A DNA stretch of 64,000 nt from Candidatus Thiodiazotropha endoloripes (GCA_001709035.1 LVKA01000011.1:1116001-1180000), one strand, 5' to 3'. Counted from the stretch's first letter, positions 1-12,988 are shown. Numbers and translations: made by a program. Notes: generated from the sequence alone by a model not told the origin.

Positions 1-3372
<3,372 letters not shown>

Positions 3373-3380
3373 GCAGATTC

Positions 3381-3403
3381 AAGGCTGTTGACAGCTCAGC
3401 CTT
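3381..3403. terminator. Hairpin between convergent genes
   Basis: AAGGCTG and CAGCCTT form a perfect 7-bp stem around a 9-base loop in the short gap between the stop codons of dnaE and the opposing methyltransferase gene. There is no U tract. The position suggests a shared bidirectional terminator; this is inference. Confidence 0.4.
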
Positions 3404-4490
3404 TGCGCATGATATAGAAGTTGTTCTGGATATCGTGATCGAGCTGATGCACGGCGACCGAATCAAAACCGGCAATGCTCAACATCTCCAACGCCTGCTC
3501 TTCGCCCCACATGGTGCCCAGACCTGCCCCGCCATTGGCCAGGGAGACGGTCATGCAGTGCATGGTGGAGAGGGTATAGAGCAAGGGGCCGATGGGATGA
3601 TCGATATTTTTCTCCAGATGACTCGAAGCCCTGATGTCCTGCATCAGAAAGGTGCCACCTGACTTCAAGGTTTTATGTATGCCGTTGAGAACGCTTTGCG
3701 GTGTGGTCTGATCGTGAATGGCATCGAAGGCGGTTACCAGGTCGAACTCATCCGTTTCCGCTCGCTTTTCAAATCCGCTCAGATCACGTTGTTCGAATCG
3801 GAGGTTGTCCAGCCCCATCTGCCTGGCGACATCACGGGCATAGTCGAGCGCCTCTTCTGAGAGCTCATAACCGACAAACCGGCTGTTGGGAAAGCGGGCG
3901 GCGAGATGGCAAAGCGCCCGGCCACGGCCACACCCGATGTCCAGAACCCGGATACCCGATTCGAGTGATGGGATCAGTGGTTCGATCAGCGGCAGGATAT
4001 GTTCGTCCAGGGCCGCCAATACCGTCTGGCCACTGTCGTCCGCCATCACTTCATGAAAGCGTGGGTAGTGTTCATAGCCAACTCCGCCGCCAAGGCGAAA
4101 ACAGTCGATCACTTTATCCTCAACCTGGCCCATCAAGCCGATATACTGGGCGAATACCGCCATATTGTCGGGAGAGGCAGAGCGGGTCAGCAGGGCGGCA
4201 TGACTGTCAGGCAGGCTGTAGTGCTGCTGTTGTGGATCGTAATCCAGGATGCCTCCCGATACCATGGCGGCAAGCCACTCTTTGACATAGCGTTGATTGA
4301 GGCCGGTATGATTGACGAGTTGGGACAGCGTGGTCGCCGGGAGTTCTGCCAAGGCATCGAACAGGCCGGTACGATGACCGATCGAGACCATCAGGGAGAG
4401 CGCGCCCTGATTCAGCATATCCATCATTTGGTCGGCAAAGGCCTCGACGCTTTTGCCCTGGGTGGGCATGGGTATACAGGCATTACACAT
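3396..4490 (-). CDS. SAM-dependent methyltransferase with N-terminal winged helix (Rv2258c-like)
   Basis: A 364-aa class I methyltransferase. The N-terminal part (about residues 15-90) resembles the winged-helix domain found in O-methyltransferase-like and Rv2258c-like proteins, including LFDALAELP and LNQRYVKEWLAAMVSGG. The Rossmann core carries the SAM motif VLDIGCGRGRA near residue 185, followed by the acidic strand end FVGYELS and the motif LVTAFDAIHDQ. Its start has a good ribosome site (GGAGG, 6-7 bases upstream). It is divergent from a TetR-type gene, which probably controls it. A palindrome, CCTAGCCTAGG at 4530-4540, lies about 40 bp upstream and could be the operator. The substrate is unknown; such pairs often act on small hydrophobic or toxic compounds. 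Confidence 0.85.
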   Translation of the reverse strand: MCNACIPMPTQGKSVEAFADQMMDMLNQGALSLMVSIGHRTGLFDALAELPATTLSQLVNHTGLNQRYVKEWLAAMVSGGILDYDPQQQHYSLPDSHAALLTRSASPDNMAVFAQYIGLMGQVEDKVIDCFRLGGGVGYEHYPRFHEVMADDSGQTVLAALDEHILPLIEPLIPSLESGIRVLDIGCGRGRALCHLAARFPNSRFVGYELSEEALDYARDVARQMGLDNLRFEQRDLSGFEKRAETDEFDLVTAFDAIHDQTTPQSVLNGIHKTLKSGGTFLMQDIRASSHLEKNIDHPIGPLLYTLSTMHCMTVSLANGGAGLGTMWGEEQALEMLSIAGFDSVAVHQLDHDIQNNFYIMRKG

Positions 4491-4529
4491 TTTGATTCCT
4501 CCGGTGGTTTGAATTCTGTGTGCGGTAAC

Positions 4530-4540
4530 CCTAGCCTAGG
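4530..4540. promoter_or_regulatory. Possible operator for the TetR/methyltransferase pair
   Basis: CCTAGCCTAGG is a perfect 11-base palindrome in the AT-rich gap between the two divergent genes. On the minus strand it overlaps a weak -10-like TAGGCT, 18 bases after TTGTCT. TetR proteins bind palindromes and commonly control divergent neighbours, so this is a candidate site; nothing else supports it. Confidence 0.3.
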
Positions 4541-4734
4541 TGAAAGGATTTTAAGCAGACAATACAGCTATGGAAATTAATTTATATGACTGTAAACCAA
4601 TGAATATAAAAGAAATAATATGATTTGATTGATGGGTGGCCTGCCGCTTGAGCTACAATTGGGCCGGGTTTCTGACCTGTGGTATAAAATCAACAGATAA
4701 AAACCGGGAAACGCGTTTAGACTTGGAGCCAACT

Positions 4735-5352
4735 ATGCCCCGTGACGGTACGATTACCCGCAACAAGATTATGGATGTAGCCCAACAGATGGTGCTCAAT
4801 GTTGGACTCACCGGTACCTCGGTAGATAAAGTCATCGATGAGGCCGGGGTGACCAAAGGGACCTTTTTCTACCATTTTAAAACCAAGCATGATCTGGCGG
4901 CGGCCCTGATCGAACGTTATGCCGATCAGGATCAGCACCACTTTCATGACTATATGGCAAAGGCTGAACAGTTGGCCCGGGATCCACTGCAGCAGCTACT
5001 GATCTTCATCGGCCTGTTTATCGAAATGACGGAGCAGCTTGAGGATCCGTTTCCCGGTTGCCTGTATGCGGCCTACTGTTATCAGAGCGGCGCCATCTCA
5101 AAAGGTGTGATGGGCAGAATCGAGGAGATGATGCACTTCTGGCGGGACCAGTTAAGCCATAAACTTGATGCGGTCAATGAGCTTTACACACCCCAGCTAC
5201 CGGTCACGCATACTCAGGTTGCCGATCATTTGCTGACCACTTTTGAAGGTGCTTTTGTGCTGTCAAAAGTGATGAATGAACCTAAGCTTGCATCCGAGCA
5301 GCTGATTCAGTGTAGAAATTACCTGGAGCTACTCTATCGGGCAGACGCGTAG
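4735..5352 (+). CDS. TetR/AcrR family transcriptional regulator
   Basis: A 205-aa regulator. The DNA-binding helix-turn-helix occupies about residues 8-55 with the family signature GTSVDKVIDEAGVTKGTFFY followed by HFKTKHDLAAAL; the helical C-terminal part should form the ligand-binding, dimerising domain. The ATG at 4735 is preferred because it sits just before the conserved HTH and has a GGAG site 7 bases upstream; the frame stays open to 4636 but that extension is unrelated to the family. It is divergent from the methyltransferase gene, which suggests local and self regulation. The ligand cannot be told. Confidence 0.9.
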   Translation: MPRDGTITRNKIMDVAQQMVLNVGLTGTSVDKVIDEAGVTKGTFFYHFKTKHDLAAALIERYADQDQHHFHDYMAKAEQLARDPLQQLLIFIGLFIEMTEQLEDPFPGCLYAAYCYQSGAISKGVMGRIEEMMHFWRDQLSHKLDAVNELYTPQLPVTHTQVADHLLTTFEGAFVLSKVMNEPKLASEQLIQCRNYLELLYRADA

Positions 5353-5682
5353 TCTGACGAGAGAGATTGGTTGCCATCATGGATAGCGTCGGTATAACCG
5401 CAGTCCATCCAGCGGGATAACATCCATGGATTATGTTTCCGCCAGGCTGCCACCGACGATCTTTTCACAAGTTCCCCTCAACACCAGCATCCAGACATTG
5501 CGCTGCGCATTGGTAGTGGAGGAGCTGGCACAGCTGGTACCCGACCCTGTCTGCAAACGTGAGTTACTCGAGGGGTGTGAAAAGTGCCACTTGGTATTCA
5601 ATCGGAACAACCAAACGTCACACTTCGCACCTTGTTTGACGCTATTGCTGGAGTACCAGGCTCTCTGTAAGGCCAGACTGAT
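5353..5682. other. Intergenic stretch, nothing convincing
   Basis: About 330 bp between the TetR gene and the small exported protein. An open frame runs from 5426 to 5848 on the plus strand, but it lacks a ribosome site, has no recognisable family and overlaps the better-supported minus-strand gene. I see no clear promoter or terminator here. Confidence 0.4.
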
Positions 5683-6015
5683 TCAGTCACATCCATCCTG
5701 TTCGATGAGAATCTCGCCAGTCAGCGGGTCCTGTTTCGGTAAGCCCGCACTGTCGGTGATGATCACACTGGTGAACATCATTGCATCAATTCGATTGAAA
5801 TGCCGATCCAGTGCAGAGGAGATCTGTTTGTCCGTCAATCCATCGTAGATCATTACCTGTCCTGCAGACTCCGCTCGAACTTCACTCTCAGAAGGTGACA
5901 TGAGTCGCCGCATCTGCCAGTCATCGGGATCGAATTCAGCAGAGACAGCCTGGCAGTTTGAGACTGTGATCAGACTGATCACGATGGGGATAAAGGTTAT
6001 GTAGCTAGCTTTCAT
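5683..6015 (-). CDS. Small exported protein of unknown function
   Basis: 110 aa. The ATG at 6015 has a strong GGGGGAG ribosome site and opens directly into a signal peptide: two residues after the lysine comes a hydrophobic stretch (about 7-20) with likely cleavage after AVSA near residue 25. The frame extends upstream to 6057 but that part would spoil the signal peptide. The mature part is acidic and contains DPDDWQMRRLMSPSESEVRAE and a C-terminal stretch, TDSAGLPKQDPLTGEILIE, ending in QDGCD. A single cysteine lies within the signal peptide and another near the end. I do not recognise a family; it is likely periplasmic and transcribed alone. Confidence 0.65.
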   Translation of the reverse strand: MKASYITFIPIVISLITVSNCQAVSAEFDPDDWQMRRLMSPSESEVRAESAGQVMIYDGLTDKQISSALDRHFNRIDAMMFTSVIITDSAGLPKQDPLTGEILIEQDGCD

Positions 6016-6247
6016 TTTGACTCCCCCGGAGCTTAAGAAGCGAAAAACCGTTAGCAAGAACTACATGGGTGACCGATAGATTACACCTGGCTGTTTATTA
6101 AGATGAGTAACTATTGCCATTTGAATGTGTGAAGTATGCACATCTGCATCAATAGCCGTATTGATCAGTAAGCGCCATTGGGAAGGTCAGAGGGAGTATC
6201 AACAGGAGAGGTGGCTTCCCGATTTGTCAGGGGAGGGGATTGTGCAA

Positions 6248-6859
6248 TCAATCCAGTTGCAATAGTGCGTTGACGCGGCCCTTAAACAGATTGCCTTTCG
6301 CTTCGTCGTCGATATCCAGCACCATGTTATCAATTAGCTTATGCACACTATTGAGGCTGATTTGTGTGGGTTGGGATTTCATATATTCATCACAGACAAT
6401 TCTGGCTATCGGGCCGACGAACTCGGTCGATTCTTTGACAACAATCTCACATACTTCATTTTTATTGAATACTCTGCCCAAGCTAGATTGATTGTTTATG
6501 GGTTTTGAGTTTGTTGACTTGTGATTGGTGCCTTTAGGCCGGCTTTTCCTTTCGTGGCTCCGTGTATTGATCAGTTTCAGTATTTCGGGTGTGGTTGGTA
6601 GCGTCTGTTTGCCTATGGTCAGTTTAAGTGAAGGGTTGAAACTCATCCTGCCACTGTCGATCAAACGAATCGCCTCAATGGCCTCTGCGCCCCGATGTTC
6701 ACCAAAGGCTAGCCAGCTGATTTCGCCGCGATTCATGACAATACGCGCAGATAAGCCGCTGCTGAGGTTGTAGAACACCGTCCCGCTGGATCTTTCTCTG
6801 CATAGGGTGACCAGTGCCTTGATGAATTGTCGATGATCAAGAATACCGCCGTCAACCAT
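6248..6859 (-). CDS. DUF4388-like protein with C-terminal GPIA-type helical domain
   Basis: 203 aa, predicted cytoplasmic. Residues about 8-75 (FIKALVTLCRERSSGTVFY, then NRGEISWLAFG and GAEAIEAIRLIDSGRMSF) look like the DUF4388/PATAN-type module found in signalling proteins. A polar, low-complexity linker rich in Lys, Ser and Asn follows (about 100-128). The C-terminal part contains EFVGPIARIVCDEY, resembling a small helical domain seen at the ends of bacterial kinases and cyclases. No catalytic motif is present, so an adaptor role is inferred. The AAGGGA ribosome site is weak. It stands alone beside a long non-coding stretch. Confidence 0.7.
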   Translation of the reverse strand: MVDGGILDHRQFIKALVTLCRERSSGTVFYNLSSGLSARIVMNRGEISWLAFGEHRGAEAIEAIRLIDSGRMSFNPSLKLTIGKQTLPTTPEILKLINTRSHERKSRPKGTNHKSTNSKPINNQSSLGRVFNKNEVCEIVVKESTEFVGPIARIVCDEYMKSQPTQISLNSVHKLIDNMVLDIDDEAKGNLFKGRVNALLQLD

Positions 6860-8272
6860 GTTGTTTTCCCTTATGTGTACATGAAATCCATATCAAGCGA
6901 CTCGTTTTCAGTTAAAACGCGATTGTAATACGGAAAGCATGGATGTTATGACCGATGTTTTCCCGGTGCTGAGAGAGTACACACCACTTTGCAGGCCTGT
7001 ATGCATGATACAGCGATGCCGCTTGGCCGGTTGTGGTTGAGGAGATAAGACGAGGTTGTGTTGAGCGTTTGCAAACGATTGAGTTTTTCCAAAGTAACAA
7101 TGATTTCCAGTTTGTCTTCTACAGGCACTCTGTATCAGCGTGGTTGGTGAGTAACTGATGGAATCCGGCATGCTTACTTGATCCGATAGAAGATCCTTCT
7201 AATTCTCCGTTAAATGTCTGCGGTTTCCATACACGCAATACTTCAGAATAGTTAGACTATCAATTGATCCTTGTGTGTCATGCATTGGTTCGGTGACGAG
7301 TAAAAGTATAAAAAGTCACCGGAACGCGTAATTACAACATCAATTGTATGTCATTTCACTATTCAATTAGCCCAATTGTCAATTATTTTTAAGGATTTAG
7401 AGTGACTAAAAAAATAACGCTGTTATATTAATAGGCCTTCGAATCGATATTGAAAATATGAAAAACAGTTGTAATCTCAATTGGCTTGGATGATAAGAAT
7501 TCGCCAGTTGTATCGCTTCTTAAGCGAAACTTAATCCACAATCACTACCGCTTACCAATCTTCACCCGAGAGAAGAGTTCTTGTGGTACTTGGCGGTCAC
7601 AGTTGAAGGTGTAATCATCCTGCCTCCAATACCCAACAAGCCAGTGACAGTGTATGCGATTCTAAACGCCATAAATTCCGTAGTCTGGTATCGGCTTAGG
7701 TATCCAGCAGTGGATTAGGCAACGGATCGTGAAACTGCCGCTGCTTTTGAAAGACTGGAATATCCGAGTTTTCAGTCATCGCCTCGGTCTGCCTGGGATA
7801 GACTTCAGATCGGGAGCTATTGGCTCTCACTGGTTCATATGACCGATTAACGCCATGCCTCAATCTCATTCCTATCTCATATAATCATCGCTCCATCTCT
7901 TTGTAACTATCACCTTTGTCGTCCGTCATTGGTGAGAGGCTTTGATCTCGATGGCGCTTGAGCTGTTGCGGGTTGTGGTCAGCTCTGCTTTCAGAGCGGT
8001 AATACAAATCAGCTGATTGACACATGGGGTATACTCCATGCTGTTGAAGGTATCTGACAATAGACAAATTCAAATAGAGCTTTCGAAATGTTCAGTCGAT
8101 CTATAAGATCTTCTCTGTTCTGCAGTTTTGTGTCGATCTCTTACGCCGCGTCGGCTCTACATCGACTCTTCGATTGCCGGAGTCATAGTTCAACCAACTT
8201 GAGTAATGGAACATTATCCAATACCCGATATGGGACCGGCCATGCTACTGGTTTTTTATTTATCAGAACTCC
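6860..8272. other. 1.4-kb region without a convincing gene
   Basis: Several short open frames exist (for example 6908-7171, 7885-8073 and 8088-8276), but none combines a ribosome site with a recognisable family, and they overlap on both strands. The part from about 7200 to 7560 is clearly more AT-rich than the genes around it. The frame at 7885-8073 (minus) faintly recalls the start of a CHC2-type primase fragment, but too weakly to call. Probably decayed accessory DNA. Confidence 0.5.
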
Positions 8273-9802
8273 ATGACTAATCATAATCTCTATCTTCGAC
8301 TTGTTGGTGATCGCTTTGAAAAAGCGTCAGACCAACCCTTTCTGATTACGCCAGGGCGCCGACCGCTTCTGTTTTCAGAGTTGGACAGAATGACCGGCCT
8401 TATCGCGGCAAGACTGCAGTCGCTCGATGTCGATCCTGGCGATCGGGTGATGGTGCAGGTGGCGAAATCGCCTGAATCAGTGCTTGTCTATCTGGCCTGT
8501 CTGCGTGTCGGCGCCATCTATGTCCCGCTCAATACAGCCTATACTCCGGCCGAGGTCAGCTATTTTATCGCGGATGCAAAACCACAACTGTTTATCTGTC
8601 AGCCGAGAGAGCGGGAGAGCTTGTTCACGCTGCCCCAGGCGTGCGATGTGCCTCATACCAGAACCCTGGGTAGTGAAGGCGATGGGGATCTATTGGTTGG
8701 CATAGAAAGTTTGGCGCCTGAAGTGTCTGTGGTAGAACGAGAAGCCGACGATCTGGCGGCAATCCTCTATACTTCGGGCACAACCGGTCGTTCCAAAGGC
8801 ACCATGTTGTCGCATCATAATCTGGCCTCGAATGCAGAGGTGCTTCACGGTTATTGGCATTGGCAGGACCGATATGATGTGTTGCTGCATGCACTGCCGG
8901 TGTTTCATGTGCATGGCCTGTTCGTAGCGTTGCATTGTGCGCTGTTGGGTCAATCCTCGGTACACTTTCTTGCCCAGTTCAATCCGGATCAGATTATAGA
9001 TTCTCTGCCTGACTGTACGGTCATGATGGGTGTGCCGACGTTCTATACAAGACTCCTGAGTGATTCGAGGTTGACTGATCAGTTATGCAGTAAGATGCGA
9101 CTGTTCATATCCGGTTCCGCTCCTTTGTTGGCGGAGACCCATCGTGAGTTCGAACAACGTACCGGATTTCAGATATTGGAACGATACGGCATGACAGAAG
9201 CGGGAATGATTACCTCAAATCCCTATCATGGCGATCGTCTGGCCGGCACAGTCGGCTTTGCGCTGCCCGGTGTTTCTGTGCGCATTGTCGACAACAATGG
9301 AGATGAAATGCCTCGGGGTGAAACCGGTGTGTTGGAGTTGAAAGGTCCAAACGTTTTCAAGGGCTATTGGCAGAAGCCGGAAAAGACCGCTGCAGAGTTC
9401 CGTCAGGGCGGGTGGTTCATATCCGGAGACAATGCAATCATGGACCAGACTGGCCGTATTTCCATCGTCGGTCGTGCCAAGGATCTGATCATCTCCGGAG
9501 GTTACAATATCTACCCGAAGGAGATTGAAGCGGAAATCGATACCATCCCAGGGGTGGCGGAGTCTGCCGTAGTCGGTGTGCCCCATCAGGATTTCGGTGA
9601 AGCTGTGGCAGCCATCGTGGTCAAGGATGGCAGTCGTCAGCTTGATGAACAGGAGATCATTGAACCTCTGCAGGGGAGGCTGGCACGCTTCAAGCAACCC
9701 AAGCTGGTCTTTTTTGTCGATGAGTTACCGCGTAATACCATGGGCAAGGTGCAGAAGGCACAGTTGCGCGACACCTACAAAGAGAGTTTCAGTTCAAAAT
9801 GA
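8273..9802 (+). CDS. matB: Malonyl-CoA synthetase (acyl-CoA ligase family)
   Basis: 509-aa ANL-superfamily ligase that would activate malonate to malonyl-CoA using ATP. Visible motifs: the P-loop ILYTSGTTGRSKG (about residues 164-176), PVFHVHGLFVALH, ERYGMTEAGMITSNPY, the hinge region IVGRAKDLIISGGYNIYPKE and the C-terminal catalytic lysine in RNTMGKVQK. The combination of HVHGLF, RYGMTE with TSNPY and RNTMGKVQK matches MatB rather than general fatty-acyl ligases, so the substrate call is family-based. The start ATG has only a weak ribosome site. Its stop overlaps the start of the following thioesterase relic (ATGA), showing they were once an operon. accA downstream also concerns malonyl-CoA, possibly by chance. 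Confidence 0.88.
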   Translation: MTNHNLYLRLVGDRFEKASDQPFLITPGRRPLLFSELDRMTGLIAARLQSLDVDPGDRVMVQVAKSPESVLVYLACLRVGAIYVPLNTAYTPAEVSYFIADAKPQLFICQPRERESLFTLPQACDVPHTRTLGSEGDGDLLVGIESLAPEVSVVEREADDLAAILYTSGTTGRSKGTMLSHHNLASNAEVLHGYWHWQDRYDVLLHALPVFHVHGLFVALHCALLGQSSVHFLAQFNPDQIIDSLPDCTVMMGVPTFYTRLLSDSRLTDQLCSKMRLFISGSAPLLAETHREFEQRTGFQILERYGMTEAGMITSNPYHGDRLAGTVGFALPGVSVRIVDNNGDEMPRGETGVLELKGPNVFKGYWQKPEKTAAEFRQGGWFISGDNAIMDQTGRISIVGRAKDLIISGGYNIYPKEIEAEIDTIPGVAESAVVGVPHQDFGEAVAAIVVKDGSRQLDEQEIIEPLQGRLARFKQPKLVFFVDELPRNTMGKVQKAQLRDTYKESFSSK

Positions 9803-10226
9803 ATGGTAGCCCATTGGAACAGCGCATCCGCGAAGGTATTCCGATCGCAGCACAGATGGTGTTTCGTGTGCAATCCCTCACGGATGTTGGGATTACGGTT
9901 GCTGGTGAAAGCGATGAGAACCATAACGGTCATGGCACCGCATTTGCCGGTTCTCTCTATGCGATCGCCACTCTCTCCGCCTGCCTGAGGGGCAGAACTG
10001 GTAATGGCAAGAGGTGAGATAGATTACCGCAAGCCGGTAATCGGTGATATCGTTGCCCACTGCAACATAGAGAGAGACCTTCGACAGCTTTCTCCATCAT
10101 CTGCAACTGAAGGGCAGGGCGCGCCTCAAGGCGGCGTCCACAATAGAGAGCGATACAGGAGTGGCTGCTGAATTCAGTGGATTACTCCATGCTCGCGTGA
10201 GACAGGCTGCAGGTGCGGCCGATTGA
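9799..10226 (+). pseudogene. Broken YiiD C-terminal-type (hotdog) thioesterase gene
   Basis: Three frames together reproduce the YiiD_C thioesterase pattern. Frame one (9799-10017) gives IPIAAQMVFRV and ENHNGHGTAFAGSLYAIATL. The match then continues two frames over from about 9992 with AELVMARGEIDYRKPVIGDI, and from about 10083 in the third frame with DSFLHHLQLKGRARL, TGVAAEFSGLLHARV and a stop at 10224-10226. Compared with the family, roughly 10 residues are also missing at the first break. The start overlaps the matB stop by 4 bases, so the intact ancestor was translationally coupled to matB. Two frameshifts plus a deletion argue for real decay, though assembly error is possible. The residual 72-aa product would lack half the fold. 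Confidence 0.8.
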
Positions 10227-10289
10227 ATTCGCCGGCCCTTCAGTAACCGCTGTCGTGTAGGTCCGATGTGAAGTTTTCAGGAGCATAAA

Positions 10290-10544
10290 ATGCCGACATA
10301 TGATTACAGATGTGAGGCCAATGGCCGGGTGGTTGAGGTCAGCCATCGAATGAGTGAAGAGATTCATAATTGGGGAGAACTCTGCGGCAAAGCGGGTATT
10401 GAAGCAGGGGATACTCCGGCTGAAAGCCCGGTGAAACGTCTCGCCACCGGAGGTAATGTGATAACCGGCGGAGTTGGCAGTGATCCCGTTCCCCCCTGTG
10501 CAACCGGCGGTGGATGTCCCGGCGGTAGCTGTGGGATTGGTTGA
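10290..10544 (+). CDS. FmdB-like small zinc-ribbon-type protein with missing cysteines
   Basis: 84 aa. It begins MPTYDYRCEANGRVVEV, the FmdB-family N-terminal pattern, which normally has a CxxC pair there; here the second cysteine of the first pair is absent and only a single cysteine remains in ELCGKAG. The tail is glycine- and cysteine-rich (PPCATGGGCPGGSCG), so metal binding may have moved to the C terminus. A clear AGGAG ribosome site precedes the ATG. Function unknown. It is followed by a weak inverted repeat (CTAAG/CTTAG) and a run of eight T at 10595-10602 that may end transcription. Confidence 0.75.
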   Translation: MPTYDYRCEANGRVVEVSHRMSEEIHNWGELCGKAGIEAGDTPAESPVKRLATGGNVITGGVGSDPVPPCATGGGCPGGSCGIG

Positions 10545-10674
10545 TCTCAGCTAAGAGCCAGAGGTAATTGGTCTAAGTCAATAACTTCTTAGGCTTTTTT
10601 TTCACCCGCTCCGGCCTGTATCAGCATTCAGGCTGGGCTGTCCCAATCGGCTGTTTTCCGGTATATTTCCCGTT

Positions 10675-11634
10675 ATGGACCTGAACTTTCTAGAATTCGA
10701 ACAACCGATCGCAGAACTCGAGGCGAAGATTGAAGAGCTTCGCCTGGTGGGCAGCGATAATGAAATCAATATCCAGGACGAGATCACCCGACTGGAAACC
10801 AAATGCCAGTCGCTGACAGAGTCGATCTTTTCCAACCTCAAGCCGTGGGATATCTCCCAGCTTTCACGTCATCCACAACGGCCCTATGTGCTCGATTATA
10901 TCGATCGGATCTTTGATGAATTCCATGAGCTGCATGGTGACCGCGCTTTCGCGGACGATCATGCCATAGTCGGTGGAATGGCCCGTCTGGAGGGGCGTCC
11001 GGTGATGGTGATCGGCCATCAGAAAGGGCGTGACACCAAGGACAAGCTGCATCGGAATTTTGGCATGCCCCGCCCTGAGGGCTACCGCAAGGCGTTGCGA
11101 CTGATGGAGCTGGCCGAGCGTTTCAAGCTGCCGATCATGACCTTCATCGATACACCGGGAGCCTATCCTGGTGTCGGTGCTGAGGAGCGGGGGCAGAGTG
11201 AGGCGATTGCACGTAATCTCAAGGTGATGTCCGGTCTGAGAACGCCGATTATCTGCACGGTGATTGGCGAAGGCGGTTCCGGTGGCGCCCTGGCGATTGG
11301 GGTCGGTGACCGGATTTTGATGCTGGAGTACAGCACCTATTCGGTGATTTCGCCGGAGGGGTGTGCCTCGATCCTGTGGAAGAGCGCAGAAAAGGCGCCC
11401 CTGGCAGCGGAAGCCATGGGGATTACCTCCGATCGGCTGAAAGAGCTCGGATTGATTGATGAAATCGTTGCCGAGCCCCTTGGTGGAGCCCATCGGGATA
11501 TCGAAACCATGGCGAAAAACCTCAAGCATGCGCTGCTCGAAGGCATCGACAACATCACCAGTATGGCCATCGACAAGCTGCTCGATACCCGCTATCAGCG
11601 ATTGATGCAGTACGGCCAGTTCTCCGGGGACTAA
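10675..11634 (+). CDS. accA: Acetyl-CoA carboxylase carboxyltransferase alpha subunit
   Basis: 319 aa, the normal family length. Works with AccD to transfer carboxyl from carboxybiotin to acetyl-CoA, the first step of fatty acid synthesis. The N-terminal coiled-coil (about residues 5-50) precedes the crotonase-like core, with [36 protein letters not shown] and [15 protein letters not shown] as family signatures. The short distance to tilS (16 bp) indicates an accA-tilS operon, as in other gammaproteobacteria, where dnaE usually lies directly upstream. Here dnaE is about 7.3 kb away. Confidence 0.98.
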   Translation: MDLNFLEFEQPIAELEAKIEELRLVGSDNEINIQDEITRLETKCQSLTESIFSNLKPWDISQLSRHPQRPYVLDYIDRIFDEFHELHGDRAFADDHAIVGGMARLEGRPVMVIGHQKGRDTKDKLHRNFGMPRPEGYRKALRLMELAERFKLPIMTFIDTPGAYPGVGAEERGQSEAIARNLKVMSGLRTPIICTVIGEGGSGGALAIGVGDRILMLEYSTYSVISPEGCASILWKSAEKAPLAAEAMGITSDRLKELGLIDEIVAEPLGGAHRDIETMAKNLKHALLEGIDNITSMAIDKLLDTRYQRLMQYGQFSGD

Positions 11635-11650
11635 TCCCCAGGGATCTGCC

Positions 11651-12988
11651 GTGTCCCTCTCACCTGACCAATTGAAACAGACTCTCGACAGCCTGCCACA
11701 GGCAGGCTGTTGTTATCTGGCATTCAGTGGCGGTCTGGACTCGTGCGTGCTGCTCCATCTACTGCATGAGCTTGGCCCACAGCTCCCTTATCCCCTGCAG
11801 GCGATACATGTCCACCACGGTTTGCAGACCGGAGCGGATGCCTGGCAGCAGCACTGCGAAGCGGTGTGTGCCGACTATCGCATTCCCCTGATCTCCCTGG
11901 AGCTGGATCTGGTACCGAAGAAGGGTGACAGTCTGGAGGCTGTGGCCCGCGAAGCCCGTTATCAGGCTTTGGCCCGACAGCTCGCACCCGGCGACCTGTT
12001 ACTTACAGCTCAACACCAGGATGACCAGGCGGAAACCCTGTTGCTGCAGCTGCTGAGAGGTGGTGGTCCTGCCGGTCTGGCGGCAATGCCTCTGCTCAGC
12101 GAATTCTCTACGGGCTGGTTGGCAAGACCCCTGTTGCATGAATCCAGGCAGTCGATCGAGGCCTATGCAGAAGAGAAGGGGCTGCATTGGCAGGAGGATC
12201 CATCCAATCAGGATCAGCGGTTTGATCGCAACTTTATCCGCCACAGTGTGATGCCTTTGCTGCAGTCCCGTTGGCCGTCGGCTCCAGTGACCCTCGCCCG
12301 GTCTGCTCGCTTCAGCGGTGAGATGCTGAGCCTGGCTAAGGAAGAGATGGCCGTGGAGCTGGAGCGGGTAGAAAACTCCCCGTCTGGCAGCCTCTCGGTG
12401 GCGCTGTTGAGGGAGATGTCTTCCGTGCGGATCAGGCACCTGTTGCGCTATTGGATCGATCTCAACAGGGCGCCAATGCCCAACTCAAAAAAGCTGATGC
12501 GGATTGAAAAAGAGTCGATTCACGGGCGCGAGGATGCAAAGCCGTTGGTTGCCTGGAGCGGCTGGGAGATTCGCCGCTATCGGGATGATCTGATCCTCAG
12601 ACAGAGCAGACCTGCGGAATCCCTGCCGGAGTCCATCGTCTGGCAGGATAAAGAGAAGCTGGTACTGCCGGGTGGACTGGGCACCCTGATTGCGACAAAC
12701 GGTTCAACAGGCCTGGATAGACAGCGTTGGCAGCAAGGAAAGGTTGAAGTCAGATTCCGCCAGGGAGGAGAGCGCTGTATTCCAGCCGGTCGTAGTCATC
12801 ACAAGTCCTTGAAAAAGCTTTTCCAGGAGAGTGGTGTGCCCCCTTGGGAAAGGGATCAAACACCCTTAATCTATATCGATGGAGAGCTGGCTGCTGTTCC
12901 CGGAATAATGATCTGTGAAGGATTTTCGGTGGCTGACAACGAACAGGGGGTTCTGCTTCAAATGTCCCTATGCACCACCGAATTGTGA
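11651..12988 (+). CDS. tilS: tRNA(Ile)-lysidine synthase
   Basis: 445 aa. Modifies C34 of the CAU-anticodon tRNA-Ile to lysidine, converting it to read AUA. The N-terminal N-type ATP pyrophosphatase domain carries the PP-loop FSGGLDSCVLLHLL (about residues 24-37), then HVHHGLQ, ARYQAL and LLTAQHQDDQAETLLLQLLR. The small middle and C-terminal tRNA-binding domains (RFRQGGERCIPAGRSHHKSL, FQESGVPPWERDQTPLIY) are present. The start is GTG at 11651 with an AGGGA site. Translated close behind accA. Confidence 0.95.
   Translation: MSLSPDQLKQTLDSLPQAGCCYLAFSGGLDSCVLLHLLHELGPQLPYPLQAIHVHHGLQTGADAWQQHCEAVCADYRIPLISLELDLVPKKGDSLEAVAREARYQALARQLAPGDLLLTAQHQDDQAETLLLQLLRGGGPAGLAAMPLLSEFSTGWLARPLLHESRQSIEAYAEEKGLHWQEDPSNQDQRFDRNFIRHSVMPLLQSRWPSAPVTLARSARFSGEMLSLAKEEMAVELERVENSPSGSLSVALLREMSSVRIRHLLRYWIDLNRAPMPNSKKLMRIEKESIHGREDAKPLVAWSGWEIRRYRDDLILRQSRPAESLPESIVWQDKEKLVLPGGLGTLIATNGSTGLDRQRWQQGKVEVRFRQGGERCIPAGRSHHKSLKKLFQESGVPPWERDQTPLIYIDGELAAVPGIMICEGFSVADNEQGVLLQMSLCTTEL

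Noticed and set aside
5426-5848. Plus-strand 140-codon frame
   Set aside because: No ribosome site, no family, and its end overlaps a minus-strand gene with a signal peptide and strong ribosome site.
7885-8073. Minus-strand 62-codon frame resembling the start of a CHC2 zinc-finger primase
   Set aside because: The likeness rests on a few residues around DLYYRSESRAD; the cysteines and the rest of the domain are missing, so it cannot be supported.
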